64,000 nucleotides of DNA from Flavobacterium sp. MedPE-SWcel. Its GTDB lineage: Bacteria > Bacteroidota > Bacteroidia > Flavobacteriales > Flavobacteriaceae. Shown here in pieces: positions 47,788 through 57,314 of the stretch (the stretch's first letter is position 1; each line of letters opens with the position of its first letter). Made by a program: the position numbers and the translations under genes. The notes below the pieces were generated by a model, which saw only the letters and a list, made by a program, of their open reading frames with translations, was not told the DNA's origin and did not search any database. The stretch spans positions 1 through 64,000 of the forward strand of contig MPCW01000009.1 of assembly GCA_001874325.1 (NCBI GenBank), written 5' to 3'.

Positions 47788-49548
47788 TTAATCAATTTCT
47801 TTTTCCGAAAGTTGCTTAAGGTATAACTCCTTGTAATAGCCAGTCTCAGCTACTAATTGATTATGAGTTCCTTGTTGTAATATCTTTCCGTCTTCTAGTA
47901 TAATTATTTTATCTGCATTTTTTGCAGAAGACACTCTGTGGCTTACTATTATAGTTGTTTTATCGCTACAGAATTCAAGCAAGTTATTTAGTATAGCTTC
48001 TTCTGTTTCAGTATCTACTGCCGATAAAGAATCGTCTAGTAAAAGTACGGGAGCATCCTTTATCATAGCTCTGGCTATAGAAACCCTTTGTTTTTGTCCT
48101 CCAGATAGTGTTATACCGCGCTCACCCAATACAGTTTCATATTGTTTGTTGAAACCTAAAATGTTATTATGCACTACTGCTTTTTTAGCGACAGTAATTA
48201 CTTCATCATCTGTAGCATCTTCATTCCCGAACTTAATATTATTCTTAATACTGTCAGAAAATAAGAAAGCATCTTGAGGTACAACACCTATACTATTTCG
48301 TAGGTTGTTAAGGTTAAGGTCTGTTATATTTTTATTGTCAACAGTAATCTCACCTTTTTCAACATCATATAATCTACTAATAAGTGATAGTATGGTAGAT
48401 TTACCTGAACCTGTTTTTCCTAATATGGCTAATGTTTCTCCTTTATTTATATTGAATGATATATCCTTTAAAGCAGTAATGTTAGTATCCTCATAAGTAA
48501 AACTAACATTATTAAAGGCTATAGCGCCATTAATATCTGTTTGTTCAGTGGTGTTATTCTTGATCTCTGGTTCGGTTTTAAGAAACTCATTTATCCTTTT
48601 TTGTGATGCTTCCGCTTCTTGCACCATAGATGATATCCACCCTAAAGAAGCTACAGGCCAAGTAAGCATATTAATGTATAGTATAAATTGAGCGATAACT
48701 CCGATATCAGGTATATCACCATCAATGTACATCATACCTCCAACATATATCACCACTAAGTTGCTGATACCTATTAATAATATCATTAATGGACCAAATT
48801 GAGCATTTACCTTGGCAAGGCGCATATTTTTGTTTTTACTCTCACGAGATAGGTTAGTGAAATCCTCTTTCTTTTGCCCCTCAAGAGCATAAGCTTTTAT
48901 AACGCGTATTCCAGAGAACATTTCTTGTGTAAATGTTGATAGTCGCGATAAGTTTTTTTGATACTCAGCACTACGCTTATTGATTTTTTTACTAATCTTA
49001 AATATACTATAAGATAGTATAGGTAGTGGTAATAGAGTGTATAAAGTTAATTTTGGCGATATGCTCGACATATGGGTTATTACCACCGTAAAACGGATAA
49101 CGGTATTAAGAGTATACATTACAGCAGGACCAACATACATTCTAACCTTATTTACATCTTCACTAATACGATTCATTAAATCTCCAGTACGATTACGTTT
49201 GTAAAAACTTTGAGAAAGGTTTTCGTATTGCCTAAAAATTTCATTTTTAAGGTCAAACTCAATATGGCGCGACATTACTATAAGTGTTTGTCGCATTAAA
49301 AATGTTAATACTCCAGCAATAAGTGTAGTTGCTACTATAAGGAGTATATTGGTTAATAATTCACTTTTTATAACATCTGCAGATGCATTTGTTTGTTTAC
49401 TGTATTCTTCTATTGTTTTTATAGACTTACCTATTAATTCAGGAGTAAATAGCGAGAAAATTTGTGCTATTATAGTAATGAGTATTCCTAGAAGAAATTG
49501 AAATTTATATTTTATAAAATATTTGTTTAAATACTGAAGTTCCTTCAT
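47788..49548 (-). CDS. ABC transporter, fused permease and ATPase (MsbA-like exporter)
   Basis: This 586-aa half-transporter works as a homodimer. Six TM helices fill residues 15-310, and the nucleotide-binding domain follows. That domain has Walker A GKTGSGKS, a Q-loop in VVPQDAFLFS, the signature LSGGQKQRVSIARAM, Walker B VLLLDDSLSAVD and the H-loop in IIVSHRVSSA. It belongs to the MsbA/BmrA group, which exports lipids or hydrophobic compounds; the substrate cannot be read from sequence. It is transcribed alone. Confidence 0.9.
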   Translation of the reverse strand: MKELQYLNKYFIKYKFQFLLGILITIIAQIFSLFTPELIGKSIKTIEEYSKQTNASADVIKSELLTNILLIVATTLIAGVLTFLMRQTLIVMSRHIEFDLKNEIFRQYENLSQSFYKRNRTGDLMNRISEDVNKVRMYVGPAVMYTLNTVIRFTVVITHMSSISPKLTLYTLLPLPILSYSIFKISKKINKRSAEYQKNLSRLSTFTQEMFSGIRVIKAYALEGQKKEDFTNLSRESKNKNMRLAKVNAQFGPLMILLIGISNLVVIYVGGMMYIDGDIPDIGVIAQFILYINMLTWPVASLGWISSMVQEAEASQKRINEFLKTEPEIKNNTTEQTDINGAIAFNNVSFTYEDTNITALKDISFNINKGETLAILGKTGSGKSTILSLISRLYDVEKGEITVDNKNITDLNLNNLRNSIGVVPQDAFLFSDSIKNNIKFGNEDATDDEVITVAKKAVVHNNILGFNKQYETVLGERGITLSGGQKQRVSIARAMIKDAPVLLLDDSLSAVDTETEEAILNNLLEFCSDKTTIIVSHRVSSAKNADKIIILEDGKILQQGTHNQLVAETGYYKELYLKQLSEKEID

Positions 49549-49743
49549 TTTAATGTTAATGTAAGAATATATTATAGTTGTTTAATGTTAAAATAATTGC
49601 TTTTAGGTTCGTTGTTTGCTTTTGTAAAAGCACTGCTAAAATTATTGAATAAACAAAAATAAGCGTTAATGATGCTGTATTTTAATTATATGTGTATTTT
49701 TGCATCATATTTTTGAATAAATTTCAATATTAAAATTAATATC

Positions 49744-50847
49744 ATGATAGCAGAAGTTATTAAAGCTAACGATCTTTCAAAAGTTGATCCTCTTTTTGGA
49801 CAACCTTCTTTTAATGACCACGAACAAATTGTTTTTTGCCATGACAAAGATACTGGTTTAAAAGCAATAATAGGTATACATAACACAGTTTTGGGACCAG
49901 CACTTGGAGGTACAAGAATGTGGAAATATGCTAATGAGTGGGAAGCTTTAAACGATGTTTTAAGGTTGTCACGTGGTATGACTTATAAATCGGCTATTTC
50001 AGGATTGAACTTAGGTGGTGGTAAGGCAGTTATTATTGGTGATGCAAAAACTGAAAAAACTCCAGAGATGATGACTAAATTTGGTCAGTTCATCCACTCG
50101 CTAAGCGGTAAATATATTACAGCAGAAGATGTAGGTACTACTACACCAGATATGGATATTATTCGTGAAGTTACTCCTCACGTTACAGGTATATCAGAAG
50201 CTAAAGGAGGTTCAGGTAACCCTTCTCCTGTAACAGCTTATGGTGTATATATGGGTATGAAAGCTGCTGCAAAATACAAATTTGGTACAGAGAAACTAGA
50301 CGGTAAAAAAGTATTAGTGCAAGGTACAGGTCATGTAGGAGAAACTTTAATTAGCTACTTAGCCAAAGAAGGAGCCCTTATAGAGATTACTGATATCAAC
50401 GAAGCTAAAATGAAAGAAGTAGCTACTAAATATGGTGCTAGTATTTATACTGGTAAAGATATTTATAGCGCTGATGTAGATATTTATGCTCCATGTGCAT
50501 TAGGAGCTACTGTAAATGATGAAACAATTGAGAAGTTAAAAGCTAAGGTAATTGCTGGTGCTGCTAACAATCAACTTGCTAATGACGAAGTACATGGTAA
50601 AATACTAAGAGAAAAAGGTATTGCTTATGCTCCAGACTTCCTTATTAATGCAGGTGGTATTATTAATGTATATGCAGAGATAGTAGGGTATGACAAAGCT
50701 GAGTCTATGCGTAGAACAGAAAATATCTATAACACTACATTAGAAATATTCAATCATGCTGAAGCTAATAGTATCACTACACAAAAAGCTGCTATGACTA
50801 TAGCACAGCAAAGAATTGACGACAGAAAAAAAGAAAGCGCTAAATAA
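49744..50847 (+). CDS. Glu/Leu/Phe/Val dehydrogenase (leucine dehydrogenase type)
   Basis: This 367-aa NAD-dependent amino acid dehydrogenase oxidatively deaminates branched-chain amino acids. The substrate domain has LGPALGGTRMWKY and the catalytic Lys in GLNLGGGKAVI. The Asp of AEDVGTTTPDMD and the cofactor loop VLVQGTGHVGETLISYL follow. The length and the GGTRM motif favour leucine/valine over glutamate dehydrogenase (about 420-450 aa). Two tandem -7 boxes, TATTTTTG at 49695-49702 and 49708-49715, precede it. A terminator follows at 50882. Confidence 0.9.
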   Translation: MIAEVIKANDLSKVDPLFGQPSFNDHEQIVFCHDKDTGLKAIIGIHNTVLGPALGGTRMWKYANEWEALNDVLRLSRGMTYKSAISGLNLGGGKAVIIGDAKTEKTPEMMTKFGQFIHSLSGKYITAEDVGTTTPDMDIIREVTPHVTGISEAKGGSGNPSPVTAYGVYMGMKAAAKYKFGTEKLDGKKVLVQGTGHVGETLISYLAKEGALIEITDINEAKMKEVATKYGASIYTGKDIYSADVDIYAPCALGATVNDETIEKLKAKVIAGAANNQLANDEVHGKILREKGIAYAPDFLINAGGIINVYAEIVGYDKAESMRRTENIYNTTLEIFNHAEANSITTQKAAMTIAQQRIDDRKKESAK

Positions 50848-50881
50848 TTAGCGATACACAAAATATTATTTTTAATTTTGC

Positions 50882-50908
50882 GAAGCGAAAGAATTTTTCT
50901 TTCGCTTC
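50882..50908 (+). terminator. Hairpin terminator of the leucine dehydrogenase gene
   Basis: GAAGCGAAAGAA-TTT-TTCTTTCGCTTC is a perfect 12-bp stem followed by a T-rich run. Confidence 0.8.
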
Positions 50909-50936
50909 TTTAATTTTTAAAAGTTCTTATAGACGG

Positions 50937-51878
50937 ATGTTAAATAGAAGACATATTCGAGTTAAGGTGATGCAGACAATTTATGCAATGCATCAAAATG
51001 CTTCAGACAGTATGGATAAGGAAGAAAAGTTCCTTTTTCAAAGTATAGAGAATATTAGTGATCTATACCTTATAATGGTTTCTGCACTTGTAGAATTAAG
51101 AAGCGGCGAAGAGGCTTATATTGAAAGAGCATCTAAAAAACATCTTGCTACAACTCAAGAACGTAACCCTAACAGGAAGTTTATTAATAATAAAGTATTA
51201 CTATTATTAGAGGATAATAATTCGCTAAGTATAGCAATGGCTGATGCTAAAATAGATAACTGGAAGCAAAATGATGATTATATACTTATCTTACTTGATG
51301 CAATAAAGCAGAGCGAAGTATATAAAAAATACATGGAGAGTGATATTGAAAGCTTTGAAGAAGATAGAGACTTTATTGCAGAGCTATTTACAGAAGTTGT
51401 CGCTCCAAACGAAAAGTTATATGAGTATCTAGAAGATGATAAGTTAACGTGGATAGATGATATACCATTAGTTAATACTTTAGTACTTAAGCAACTAAAA
51501 CAAATCAAAGAAGAAGGTAACTCTTTTCACGTACCTAGGCTGTACAAAGATGCAGATGATAAAGATTTTGTTAGAAATCTTTTCAGAAAAACAGTACTTA
51601 ATGAAAGAGAACTAGCTCAAGAGTTTATTGATAAAACTCCAAATTGGGATACAGAGCGTATAGCGGAGTTAGATAATATAATATTAAAAATGGCTATTTG
51701 CGAATTGTTAAAATTCCCATCTATACCAGCAAAAGTTACAATAAACGAATATCTTGAGATAGCAAAGGAATATTCTACACCAAAAAGTAGTATTTTTATC
51801 AACGGAATATTAGATAATCTAATTAAAGATTATAATGCCAATAATAAATTAATAAAAACCGGAAGAGGTTTAATGTAA
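50937..51878 (+). CDS. nusB: Transcription antitermination factor NusB, extended form
   Basis: The C-terminal part (about 215-305: ERIAELDNIILKMAICELLKF, then KVTINEYLEIAKEYSTPKSS and FINGILDNL) and the first 30 residues (RRHIRVKVMQTIYAMHQ) are those of NusB, which with NusE loads onto boxA RNA during rRNA transcription. The protein has 313 aa against about 140 in E. coli because of a long helical insert, which is the usual form in Bacteroidetes. DUF1573 and yajC genes follow at 19 and 9 bp, giving a likely operon. Confidence 0.92.
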   Translation: MLNRRHIRVKVMQTIYAMHQNASDSMDKEEKFLFQSIENISDLYLIMVSALVELRSGEEAYIERASKKHLATTQERNPNRKFINNKVLLLLEDNNSLSIAMADAKIDNWKQNDDYILILLDAIKQSEVYKKYMESDIESFEEDRDFIAELFTEVVAPNEKLYEYLEDDKLTWIDDIPLVNTLVLKQLKQIKEEGNSFHVPRLYKDADDKDFVRNLFRKTVLNERELAQEFIDKTPNWDTERIAELDNIILKMAICELLKFPSIPAKVTINEYLEIAKEYSTPKSSIFINGILDNLIKDYNANNKLIKTGRGLM

Positions 51879-51897
51879 AACATTTAAAACAATAGTT

Positions 51898-52380
51898 ATG
51901 ATTAAAAGAACATTAGCTATGTTTGCCATAGCATCTACAGTAGTGCTTGCGGTGTCATGTAAAGAAAATGCAGCTTTACGTATTGATGACGAAGCTGTAA
52001 AAAGAGCCGAAATAGCTCATGCAGAAGCAGGTAAAATAGCAGTAATGAAATTTGGTGAAACCGAATTTGATTTTGGTGATATTAACTCAGGAGATGTAGT
52101 AGAGCATACTTTTACTTTTACAAATGAAGGAACTTCTGATTTAATTATTAGTAAAGCAAAGGCAAGTTGTGGTTGTACAGTGCCTAGTTATACAAAAACA
52201 CCAGTAGCGCCAGGAGGAACAGGAGAAGTAAAAGTATCTTTTAACTCATCAGGTAAAAGTGGTAACCAAAAGAAATCAGTTACAGTTACAGCTAATACAG
52301 AAAAGGGGAGTGAAATACTTAAATTTTCTGCAGAAGTTGCACCTAAACCAGGTACAGTAAATAAAACAAAGAAGAAATAA
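51898..52380 (+). CDS. DUF1573 domain lipoprotein
   Basis: This 160-aa lipoprotein (lipobox AVSC near residue 21) contains one DUF1573 immunoglobulin-like domain: TEFDFGDINSGDVVEHTFTFTN, SKAKASCGCTVPSY and GTGEVKVSFNSSGKSG. The paired Cys in SCGCT is typical of the family. DUF1573 proteins are abundant in Bacteroidetes envelopes and of unclear function. It lies between nusB and yajC, an arrangement seen in other flavobacteria. Confidence 0.88.
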   Translation: MIKRTLAMFAIASTVVLAVSCKENAALRIDDEAVKRAEIAHAEAGKIAVMKFGETEFDFGDINSGDVVEHTFTFTNEGTSDLIISKAKASCGCTVPSYTKTPVAPGGTGEVKVSFNSSGKSGNQKKSVTVTANTEKGSEILKFSAEVAPKPGTVNKTKKK

Positions 52381-52389
52381 TAAATATAC

Positions 52390-52674
52390 ATGGAACAATT
52401 AACACAATTTGCACCTTTATTATTAATGTTTGTGGTTATCTATTTTTTAATGATAAGACCACAACAGAAGAGACAAAAGCAAGAAAAGCAGTTTGAAAAA
52501 GACTTAAAAGCAGGAGATAAAATAATTACAAAAAGTGGATTGCATGGTAAAGTATTAGACCTTGCTGATAGCACTTTAATTATTGAAACAATGGCAGGGA
52601 AATTAAAGATAGAGCGTTCAGCAGTATCTTTAGAGCTAAGCCAAAAATTAAATGCTCCTACTGAAGCTAAATAA
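52390..52674 (+). CDS. yajC: Preprotein translocase subunit YajC
   Basis: This 94-aa protein has one TM helix (about 6-24, LLLMFVVIYFLMIRPQQKR) followed by the cytoplasmic domain with GDKIITKSGLHGKVLDL. YajC associates with SecDF at the SecYEG translocon. Its size and order of motifs are normal. It is the last gene of the nusB-DUF1573-yajC run and is followed by a strong terminator. Confidence 0.95.
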   Translation: MEQLTQFAPLLLMFVVIYFLMIRPQQKRQKQEKQFEKDLKAGDKIITKSGLHGKVLDLADSTLIIETMAGKLKIERSAVSLELSQKLNAPTEAK

Positions 52675-52693
52675 AAAGCTTATAGTTATCTAA

Positions 52694-52729
52694 TAAAAAA
52701 GCCTCATCAATTTTGATGAGGCTTTTTTA
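52694..52729. terminator. Bidirectional hairpin terminator
   Basis: GCCTCATCAATTTTGATGAGGC (52701-52722), with A-run and T-run flanks, lies between convergent yajC and the YdeI-like gene. Confidence 0.9.
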
Positions 52730-52749
52730 TTATAAGATGAAATTTGATA

Positions 52750-53325
52750 CTATCTATACTTATCATTTAAGCCTTTACCTTCAAGTATCATTGGAATGCA
52801 TTTTTCAATACGAGATATTTTAGTTTGTACTCTTTTAGCAGATGCTACATGTTCACAATACTCACGCTGTTTAAAAGGAGTTAGAGCATTAAAAGCAGTT
52901 GCAACCTCTATTGATTTATCTAAAACCTCTTGAAGCTCAACAGGTATAATGGTTTCTTTTTTTTCAGGTTTAATTTCAAGTCTAGCTATTTCAACTTCAA
53001 TAGCTTCTTTTATATAACTTAAAATTAGTTGCTCATTAATTTCTTCTTTAGAGGTAAAACGCCATTGTCGTAACGATTTAGTATTTTCCTCATTAGCATT
53101 CATTAATAAGTTGTTTTCATCTTTAAGGAAAACACCTTTAAAGAACCAAAGCCCGAAGTAACCTTTAAATGCACCTAAACCTAGAACATTTTTTCCGTTG
53201 TAAGTGAAAACAGGGCTGTTCCACTTTTTAGTTTCAACTAGCCCTGTTTTATTTATTATAGTCCGTAAAGTATCAAGCTCTTCAGTCCATAATGAACTAT
53301 CCCAGCTATTTCCTTTTTTATCCAT
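52750..53325 (-). CDS. YdeI/OmpD-associated family protein
   Basis: This 191-aa protein has an N-terminal DUF1801-like alpha/beta domain (about 15-110, including [22 protein letters not shown] and YFGLWFFKG). A C-terminal helical YdeI motif ([32 protein letters not shown]) follows. I chose the start MDKKGNSW at 53325, which overlaps the pepT stop by 8 nt, over an upstream start inside pepT. The function is unknown; family members are often stress-associated. Confidence 0.78.
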   Translation of the reverse strand: MDKKGNSWDSSLWTEELDTLRTIINKTGLVETKKWNSPVFTYNGKNVLGLGAFKGYFGLWFFKGVFLKDENNLLMNANEENTKSLRQWRFTSKEEINEQLILSYIKEAIEVEIARLEIKPEKKETIIPVELQEVLDKSIEVATAFNALTPFKQREYCEHVASAKRVQTKISRIEKCIPMILEGKGLNDKYR

Positions 53326-54565
53326 TATATTTTTTAGCTGTAAGTTCAGCAATTTTCACAATCACCTCAGTAGCCTTTAGCATACTTTCTACTGGCACAT
53401 ATTCATATTTACCATGAAAGTTATGACCACCTGCAAAAATGTTAGGACAAGGCAGTCCCATATATGATAATTGACATCCATCAGTCCCACCACGTATTGG
53501 TTTGATAAGAGGTTCTATATTTAAATCTTTCATTGCCTCTTCAGCAATATCTACAATATGAAATACAGGCACTACCTTTTCTTTCATGTTGAAATATTGG
53601 TCTTTTATATCAGCAATTACAATAGGTTCGCCAAATTGCTTAAGATATTTAGCGTTAATTTCTTCTGCAATCTTAGCTACGTTAGCTTTTCTAGCTTCAA
53701 ATTTATCCTTGTCATGGTCACGTATAATAAGCTGTACAGTACTTTCTTCTATACCACCTGTAATACCTACTACATGATAAAAGCCTTCGTAGCCAGTAGT
53801 ACGCTCAGGTACTTCGTTTTCAGGTAATGCACTTATAAACTGGTTTGCAAGTAGCATAGAGTTTATCATCTTCCCTTTAGCATAGCCAGGGTGTACACTC
53901 TTACCTTTAAAAGTTACTTTTACTCCAGCAGCATTAAAGTTTTCATACTCTAGTTCACCTATCTGGCTACCATCCATAGTATAAGCCCACTCAGCGCCAA
54001 ACTTAGCAACATCAAATTTATGTGCACCACGACCTATTTCTTCATCAGGAGTAAAACCTACACGAATTTTCCCGTGCTTAATTTCAGGGTTATTGATAAG
54101 GTATTCCATTGCAGTAACAATTTCTGTAATACCAGCTTTATCATCAGCACCTAATAATGTTGTACCATCAGTAGTAATAAGCGTTTGCCCTTTGTACTGC
54201 AGCATATCTTTAAAATAGCTAGGAGATAGTACTATATTTTGTTCAGCATTTAGCACGATGTCACCACCGTCATAATTCTCAACTATTTGTGGCTTTACAT
54301 TAGCTCCAGTAAAATCAGGAGTAGTATCAAAATGCGCTACAAAACCAACAACAGGTACATCATGATCAACATTAGATGGTAAAGTAGCCATTATATAAGC
54401 ATTTTCATCTATAGTTACATCTTCCATACCAATAGTTTTAAGTTCTTCTACCAGTTGGTTAGCAAGATCCCATTGTTTAGCGGTACTTGGCGTTGTTTCA
54501 GAGTTTGGATCAGATTCAGTGTCAACGGTAACATAGCTGACAAATCGGTCTATTATGTGCTGCAT
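53318..54565 (-). CDS. pepT: Peptidase T (tripeptidase)
   Basis: This 415-aa M20B metallopeptidase releases the N-terminal residue of tripeptides in the cytoplasm. Metal and active-site residues are visible in [13 protein letters not shown] (His and Asp), [27 protein letters not shown] and the C-terminal [14 protein letters not shown]. The start at 54565 ([12 protein letters not shown]) matches the family; a longer frame adds ten residues. It is followed with overlap by the YdeI-like gene. Confidence 0.93.
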   Translation of the reverse strand: MQHIIDRFVSYVTVDTESDPNSETTPSTAKQWDLANQLVEELKTIGMEDVTIDENAYIMATLPSNVDHDVPVVGFVAHFDTTPDFTGANVKPQIVENYDGGDIVLNAEQNIVLSPSYFKDMLQYKGQTLITTDGTTLLGADDKAGITEIVTAMEYLINNPEIKHGKIRVGFTPDEEIGRGAHKFDVAKFGAEWAYTMDGSQIGELEYENFNAAGVKVTFKGKSVHPGYAKGKMINSMLLANQFISALPENEVPERTTGYEGFYHVVGITGGIEESTVQLIIRDHDKDKFEARKANVAKIAEEINAKYLKQFGEPIVIADIKDQYFNMKEKVVPVFHIVDIAEEAMKDLNIEPLIKPIRGGTDGCQLSYMGLPCPNIFAGGHNFHGKYEYVPVESMLKATEVIVKIAELTAKKYNG

Positions 54566-54625
54566 TTTTACGTTTTTATTAATAATGAAGCACAAATTTA
54601 CAATTTATTTGAGAGTATTTTAGAT

Positions 54626-55240
54626 TTAAAGCAATGCTAATTCTTTAGCAATATTATTTCTAGCAATATCTTCATATTTATCTTTAAAATAAGAGCTTTT
54701 AAAGATGTAATCCATATCAAGAAAGTGTTGTAATACCTTTTTACGCCCGGGATTGTACAAAATGTCAGGATATATAGAATATTCTTTTCTTACCTGTTTA
54801 TAATATTCAGTATAGTTTTCCCAATTACTTCCTAATATAGAAAGGTCAATATCAGTAAAAAGATCAGTATCGTTATCACCAGTTGTTATATGGCTTTTTG
54901 TAGCAAGTATCTGTTTGTTACAATTAGAGATTCTTTCTTTATCAAAACCAATTTTATTTAATCGTTCTATTGCTATAATCGCGCTTTTCTCTTCATTGTC
55001 CTTTTTGGTAGCATTATAAATAATATCATGATAGAATAGTGAAAATAGGATAGTATCCCAATCATTTATGAGTTCACGGCATTGTGTTAACTCATTATAC
55101 ATATTCTCTAAATGCTTAAGTGTATGATAATGTCTTTTACTGTTAGTGTATTTAGTCTCTATTTCAGTCCAAAGTTCTTCAATCACGTTTTTGTCACTGG
55201 TGTAGCTGTTTAATAGGCTATAAAAAGCATCTTTCATCAT
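54626..55240 (-). CDS. HD superfamily metal-dependent phosphohydrolase
   Basis: This 204-aa helical protein is of the predicted HD phosphohydrolase group. The metal site is visible as RHYHTLKHLENM (His) and LFYHDIIYN (the HD pair), followed by ILATKSHITTGDNDTDLFTDIDLSILG with further His/Asp ligands. Proteins of this type hydrolyse phosphate esters, possibly nucleotides; the substrate is unknown. It is transcribed alone or as the leader of pepT (30-60 bp apart). Confidence 0.82.
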   Translation of the reverse strand: MMKDAFYSLLNSYTSDKNVIEELWTEIETKYTNSKRHYHTLKHLENMYNELTQCRELINDWDTILFSLFYHDIIYNATKKDNEEKSAIIAIERLNKIGFDKERISNCNKQILATKSHITTGDNDTDLFTDIDLSILGSNWENYTEYYKQVRKEYSIYPDILYNPGRKKVLQHFLDMDYIFKSSYFKDKYEDIARNNIAKELALL

Positions 55241-55327
55241 AAAAATGATATATGAATTATGGGTTTATATCAAATGTATTAATTATTGAGAAGATAATGC
55301 TATTTTTGCACTCACAACACAACAACT

Positions 55328-56371
55328 ATGTACAAATCAGTTATACGACCATTGCTTTTTCGTTTCGATCCAGAAAAAGTACACCATTTTACATTCGACT
55401 CTATACGATTCATTAATAAAATCCCGGGTGCTTCTTCATTTTTAAGAGCTAAATACGGGGTTAATGATCCTCGTTTGGAACGTGAAGTATTTGGATTAAA
55501 GTTTAAAAACCCAGTAGGTCTTGCAGCAGGTTTAGATAAAGATGCTGTGTTGTATAAAGAACTATCTAATTGCGGATTTGGATTTATAGAAATAGGTACG
55601 CTAACTCCAAAACCACAAGATGGTAACCCTAAAAAGAGACTTTTTCGTTTACGAGAAGATAATGCTCTTGTTAACAGGATGGGCTTTAATAACGGAGGGG
55701 TACAAGATGCGGTACAACGATTAAAATCAAACCCAAAAGGTAAAGGTCATGTACTAATAGGTGGTAACATTGGTAAAAATAAAGTTACCCCTAATGAAGA
55801 TGCCGTGCAGGATTACGAAATATGTTTTGATGCATTATATGATTATGTAGACTATTTTGTAGTAAATGTAAGCTCACCAAACACACCAAATTTACGTGAG
55901 CTACAAGATAAAGAGCCATTAACAAGGTTACTACAAACATTACAAAATAAGAACGCTGAGAAGCCAAAGCAAAAACCTATTTTATTAAAAATTGCACCAG
56001 ATCTTACTGATGAGCAACTTTTAGATATTATAGATATTGTAAAAACAACTAAAATAGCAGGTGTAATAGCTACAAATACTACCATATCTAGAGAAGGACT
56101 ACAGTCTGAAAATAAAAAAGAAATGGGAGGACTTAGTGGTAAGCCATTAGGTAAACGTTCTACAGAAGTTATTCGTTTCCTTTCAGAGAAAAGTAATAAA
56201 GCATTCCCTATTATAGGAGTAGGAGGTATACATACACCCGAAGACGCAATCGAGAAACTAGAAGCAGGAGCAAGCCTTATACAGCTTTATACAGGTTTTG
56301 TTTACGAAGGCCCTCAACTAGTTAAAGATATCAATAATAAGATATTAGCGACTAGTACTAATAAGCGTTAA
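55328..56371 (+). CDS. pyrD: Dihydroorotate dehydrogenase (quinone), class 2
   Basis: This 347-aa membrane-associated flavoprotein makes orotate for pyrimidine synthesis and passes electrons to quinone. The N-terminal helices ([20 protein letters not shown]) are the class 2 membrane-docking part. [13 protein letters not shown] and [22 protein letters not shown] are FMN-site loops, and the catalytic Ser lies in [36 protein letters not shown] binds the FMN phosphate. The -7 box TATTTTTG is at 55301-55308. A 12-bp hairpin without a T-tract overlaps the stop. Confidence 0.96.
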   Translation: MYKSVIRPLLFRFDPEKVHHFTFDSIRFINKIPGASSFLRAKYGVNDPRLEREVFGLKFKNPVGLAAGLDKDAVLYKELSNCGFGFIEIGTLTPKPQDGNPKKRLFRLREDNALVNRMGFNNGGVQDAVQRLKSNPKGKGHVLIGGNIGKNKVTPNEDAVQDYEICFDALYDYVDYFVVNVSSPNTPNLRELQDKEPLTRLLQTLQNKNAEKPKQKPILLKIAPDLTDEQLLDIIDIVKTTKIAGVIATNTTISREGLQSENKKEMGGLSGKPLGKRSTEVIRFLSEKSNKAFPIIGVGGIHTPEDAIEKLEAGASLIQLYTGFVYEGPQLVKDINNKILATSTNKR

Positions 56372-56436
56372 AATATTTAACGCTTATATTAGACACTAAC
56401 CTTTGAAGAAATCGTTTTCGTAAAGGCTAAATTTTA

Positions 56437-56444
56437 TATCTTTG
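56437..56444 (+). promoter_or_regulatory. -7 box directly upstream of the HMG-CoA lyase start
   Basis: TATCTTTG lies 6 nt before the ATG at 56451. Transcription would begin at or beside the start codon, giving a leaderless mRNA. The -33 element is weak. Confidence 0.5.
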
Positions 56445-56450
56445 ATGACT

Positions 56451-57314
56451 ATGAAACAGGTAAAAATTATCGAATGCCCGCGTGATGCAATGCAGGGTAT
56501 TAAAGCATTTATCCCAACAGAAGAAAAAGTAGCTTATATACAATCGCTTTTGCGTATTGGATTTGATACTATTGACTTTGGGAGCTTTGTTTCACCTAAG
56601 GCTATTCCGCAAATGCAGGATACAGCCGAAGTATTAGCACAATTAGACTTGTCTGAAACTCGTAGTAAATTATTAGCAATAATAGCTAACACTAGAGGGG
56701 CAGAAGCTGCTGCTCAATATTCAGAGATACAATACTTAGGCTATCCATTTTCTATATCAGAGAATTTCCAGATGCGTAATACGCATAAAACGATAGCTCA
56801 ATCGTTAGTTACGCTTCAAGAAATATTAAATATAGCAGATAAATCGAATAAAGAAGTAGTAGCTTATCTTTCTATGGGCTTTGGTAATCCTTATGGAGAC
56901 CCTTGGAATGTAGAGATAGTAGGAGAGTGGACAGAAAAACTGGCAGCAATGGGAGTAACTATACTTTCATTATCTGATACCGTAGGTAGTTCTACACCAG
57001 ATGTTATTGATTACCTATTCTCTAACTTGATACCAAAATATCCTTCAATAGAATTTGGAGCACACTTACATACTACACCAGATAAATGGCATGAAAAAGT
57101 AGATGCAGCTTACAAAGCAGGCTGTATGCGTTTTGATGGTGCTATACAAGGCTTTGGCGGCTGCCCAATGGCAAAAGATGACCTAACAGGTAACATGCCT
57201 ACAGAGAAGATGCTGTCTTACTTTACAGCAGAAAAAGCAACTACTCACTTAAATGCACTTAGTTTTGAAAGTTCTTATAATGAGGCCACAAAACTGTTCG
57301 GGAAGTATCATTAA
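56451..57314 (+). CDS. Hydroxymethylglutaryl-CoA lyase
   Basis: This 287-aa HMGL-like TIM-barrel enzyme splits HMG-CoA into acetyl-CoA and acetoacetate in leucine breakdown. The metal-binding start is KIIECPRDAMQGI, in place of the common RDGLQ. Other motifs are FDTIDFGSFVSPKAIPQM, SLSDTVGSS and HLHTTP, with the catalytic Cys loop in GFGGCPMAKD near the end. I chose the ATG at 56451; upstream TTG and ATG codons lie within or directly next to the promoter -7 box. Its last 56 bp overlap the convergent rhomboid gene. Confidence 0.87.
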   Translation: MKQVKIIECPRDAMQGIKAFIPTEEKVAYIQSLLRIGFDTIDFGSFVSPKAIPQMQDTAEVLAQLDLSETRSKLLAIIANTRGAEAAAQYSEIQYLGYPFSISENFQMRNTHKTIAQSLVTLQEILNIADKSNKEVVAYLSMGFGNPYGDPWNVEIVGEWTEKLAAMGVTILSLSDTVGSSTPDVIDYLFSNLIPKYPSIEFGAHLHTTPDKWHEKVDAAYKAGCMRFDGAIQGFGGCPMAKDDLTGNMPTEKMLSYFTAEKATTHLNALSFESSYNEATKLFGKYH

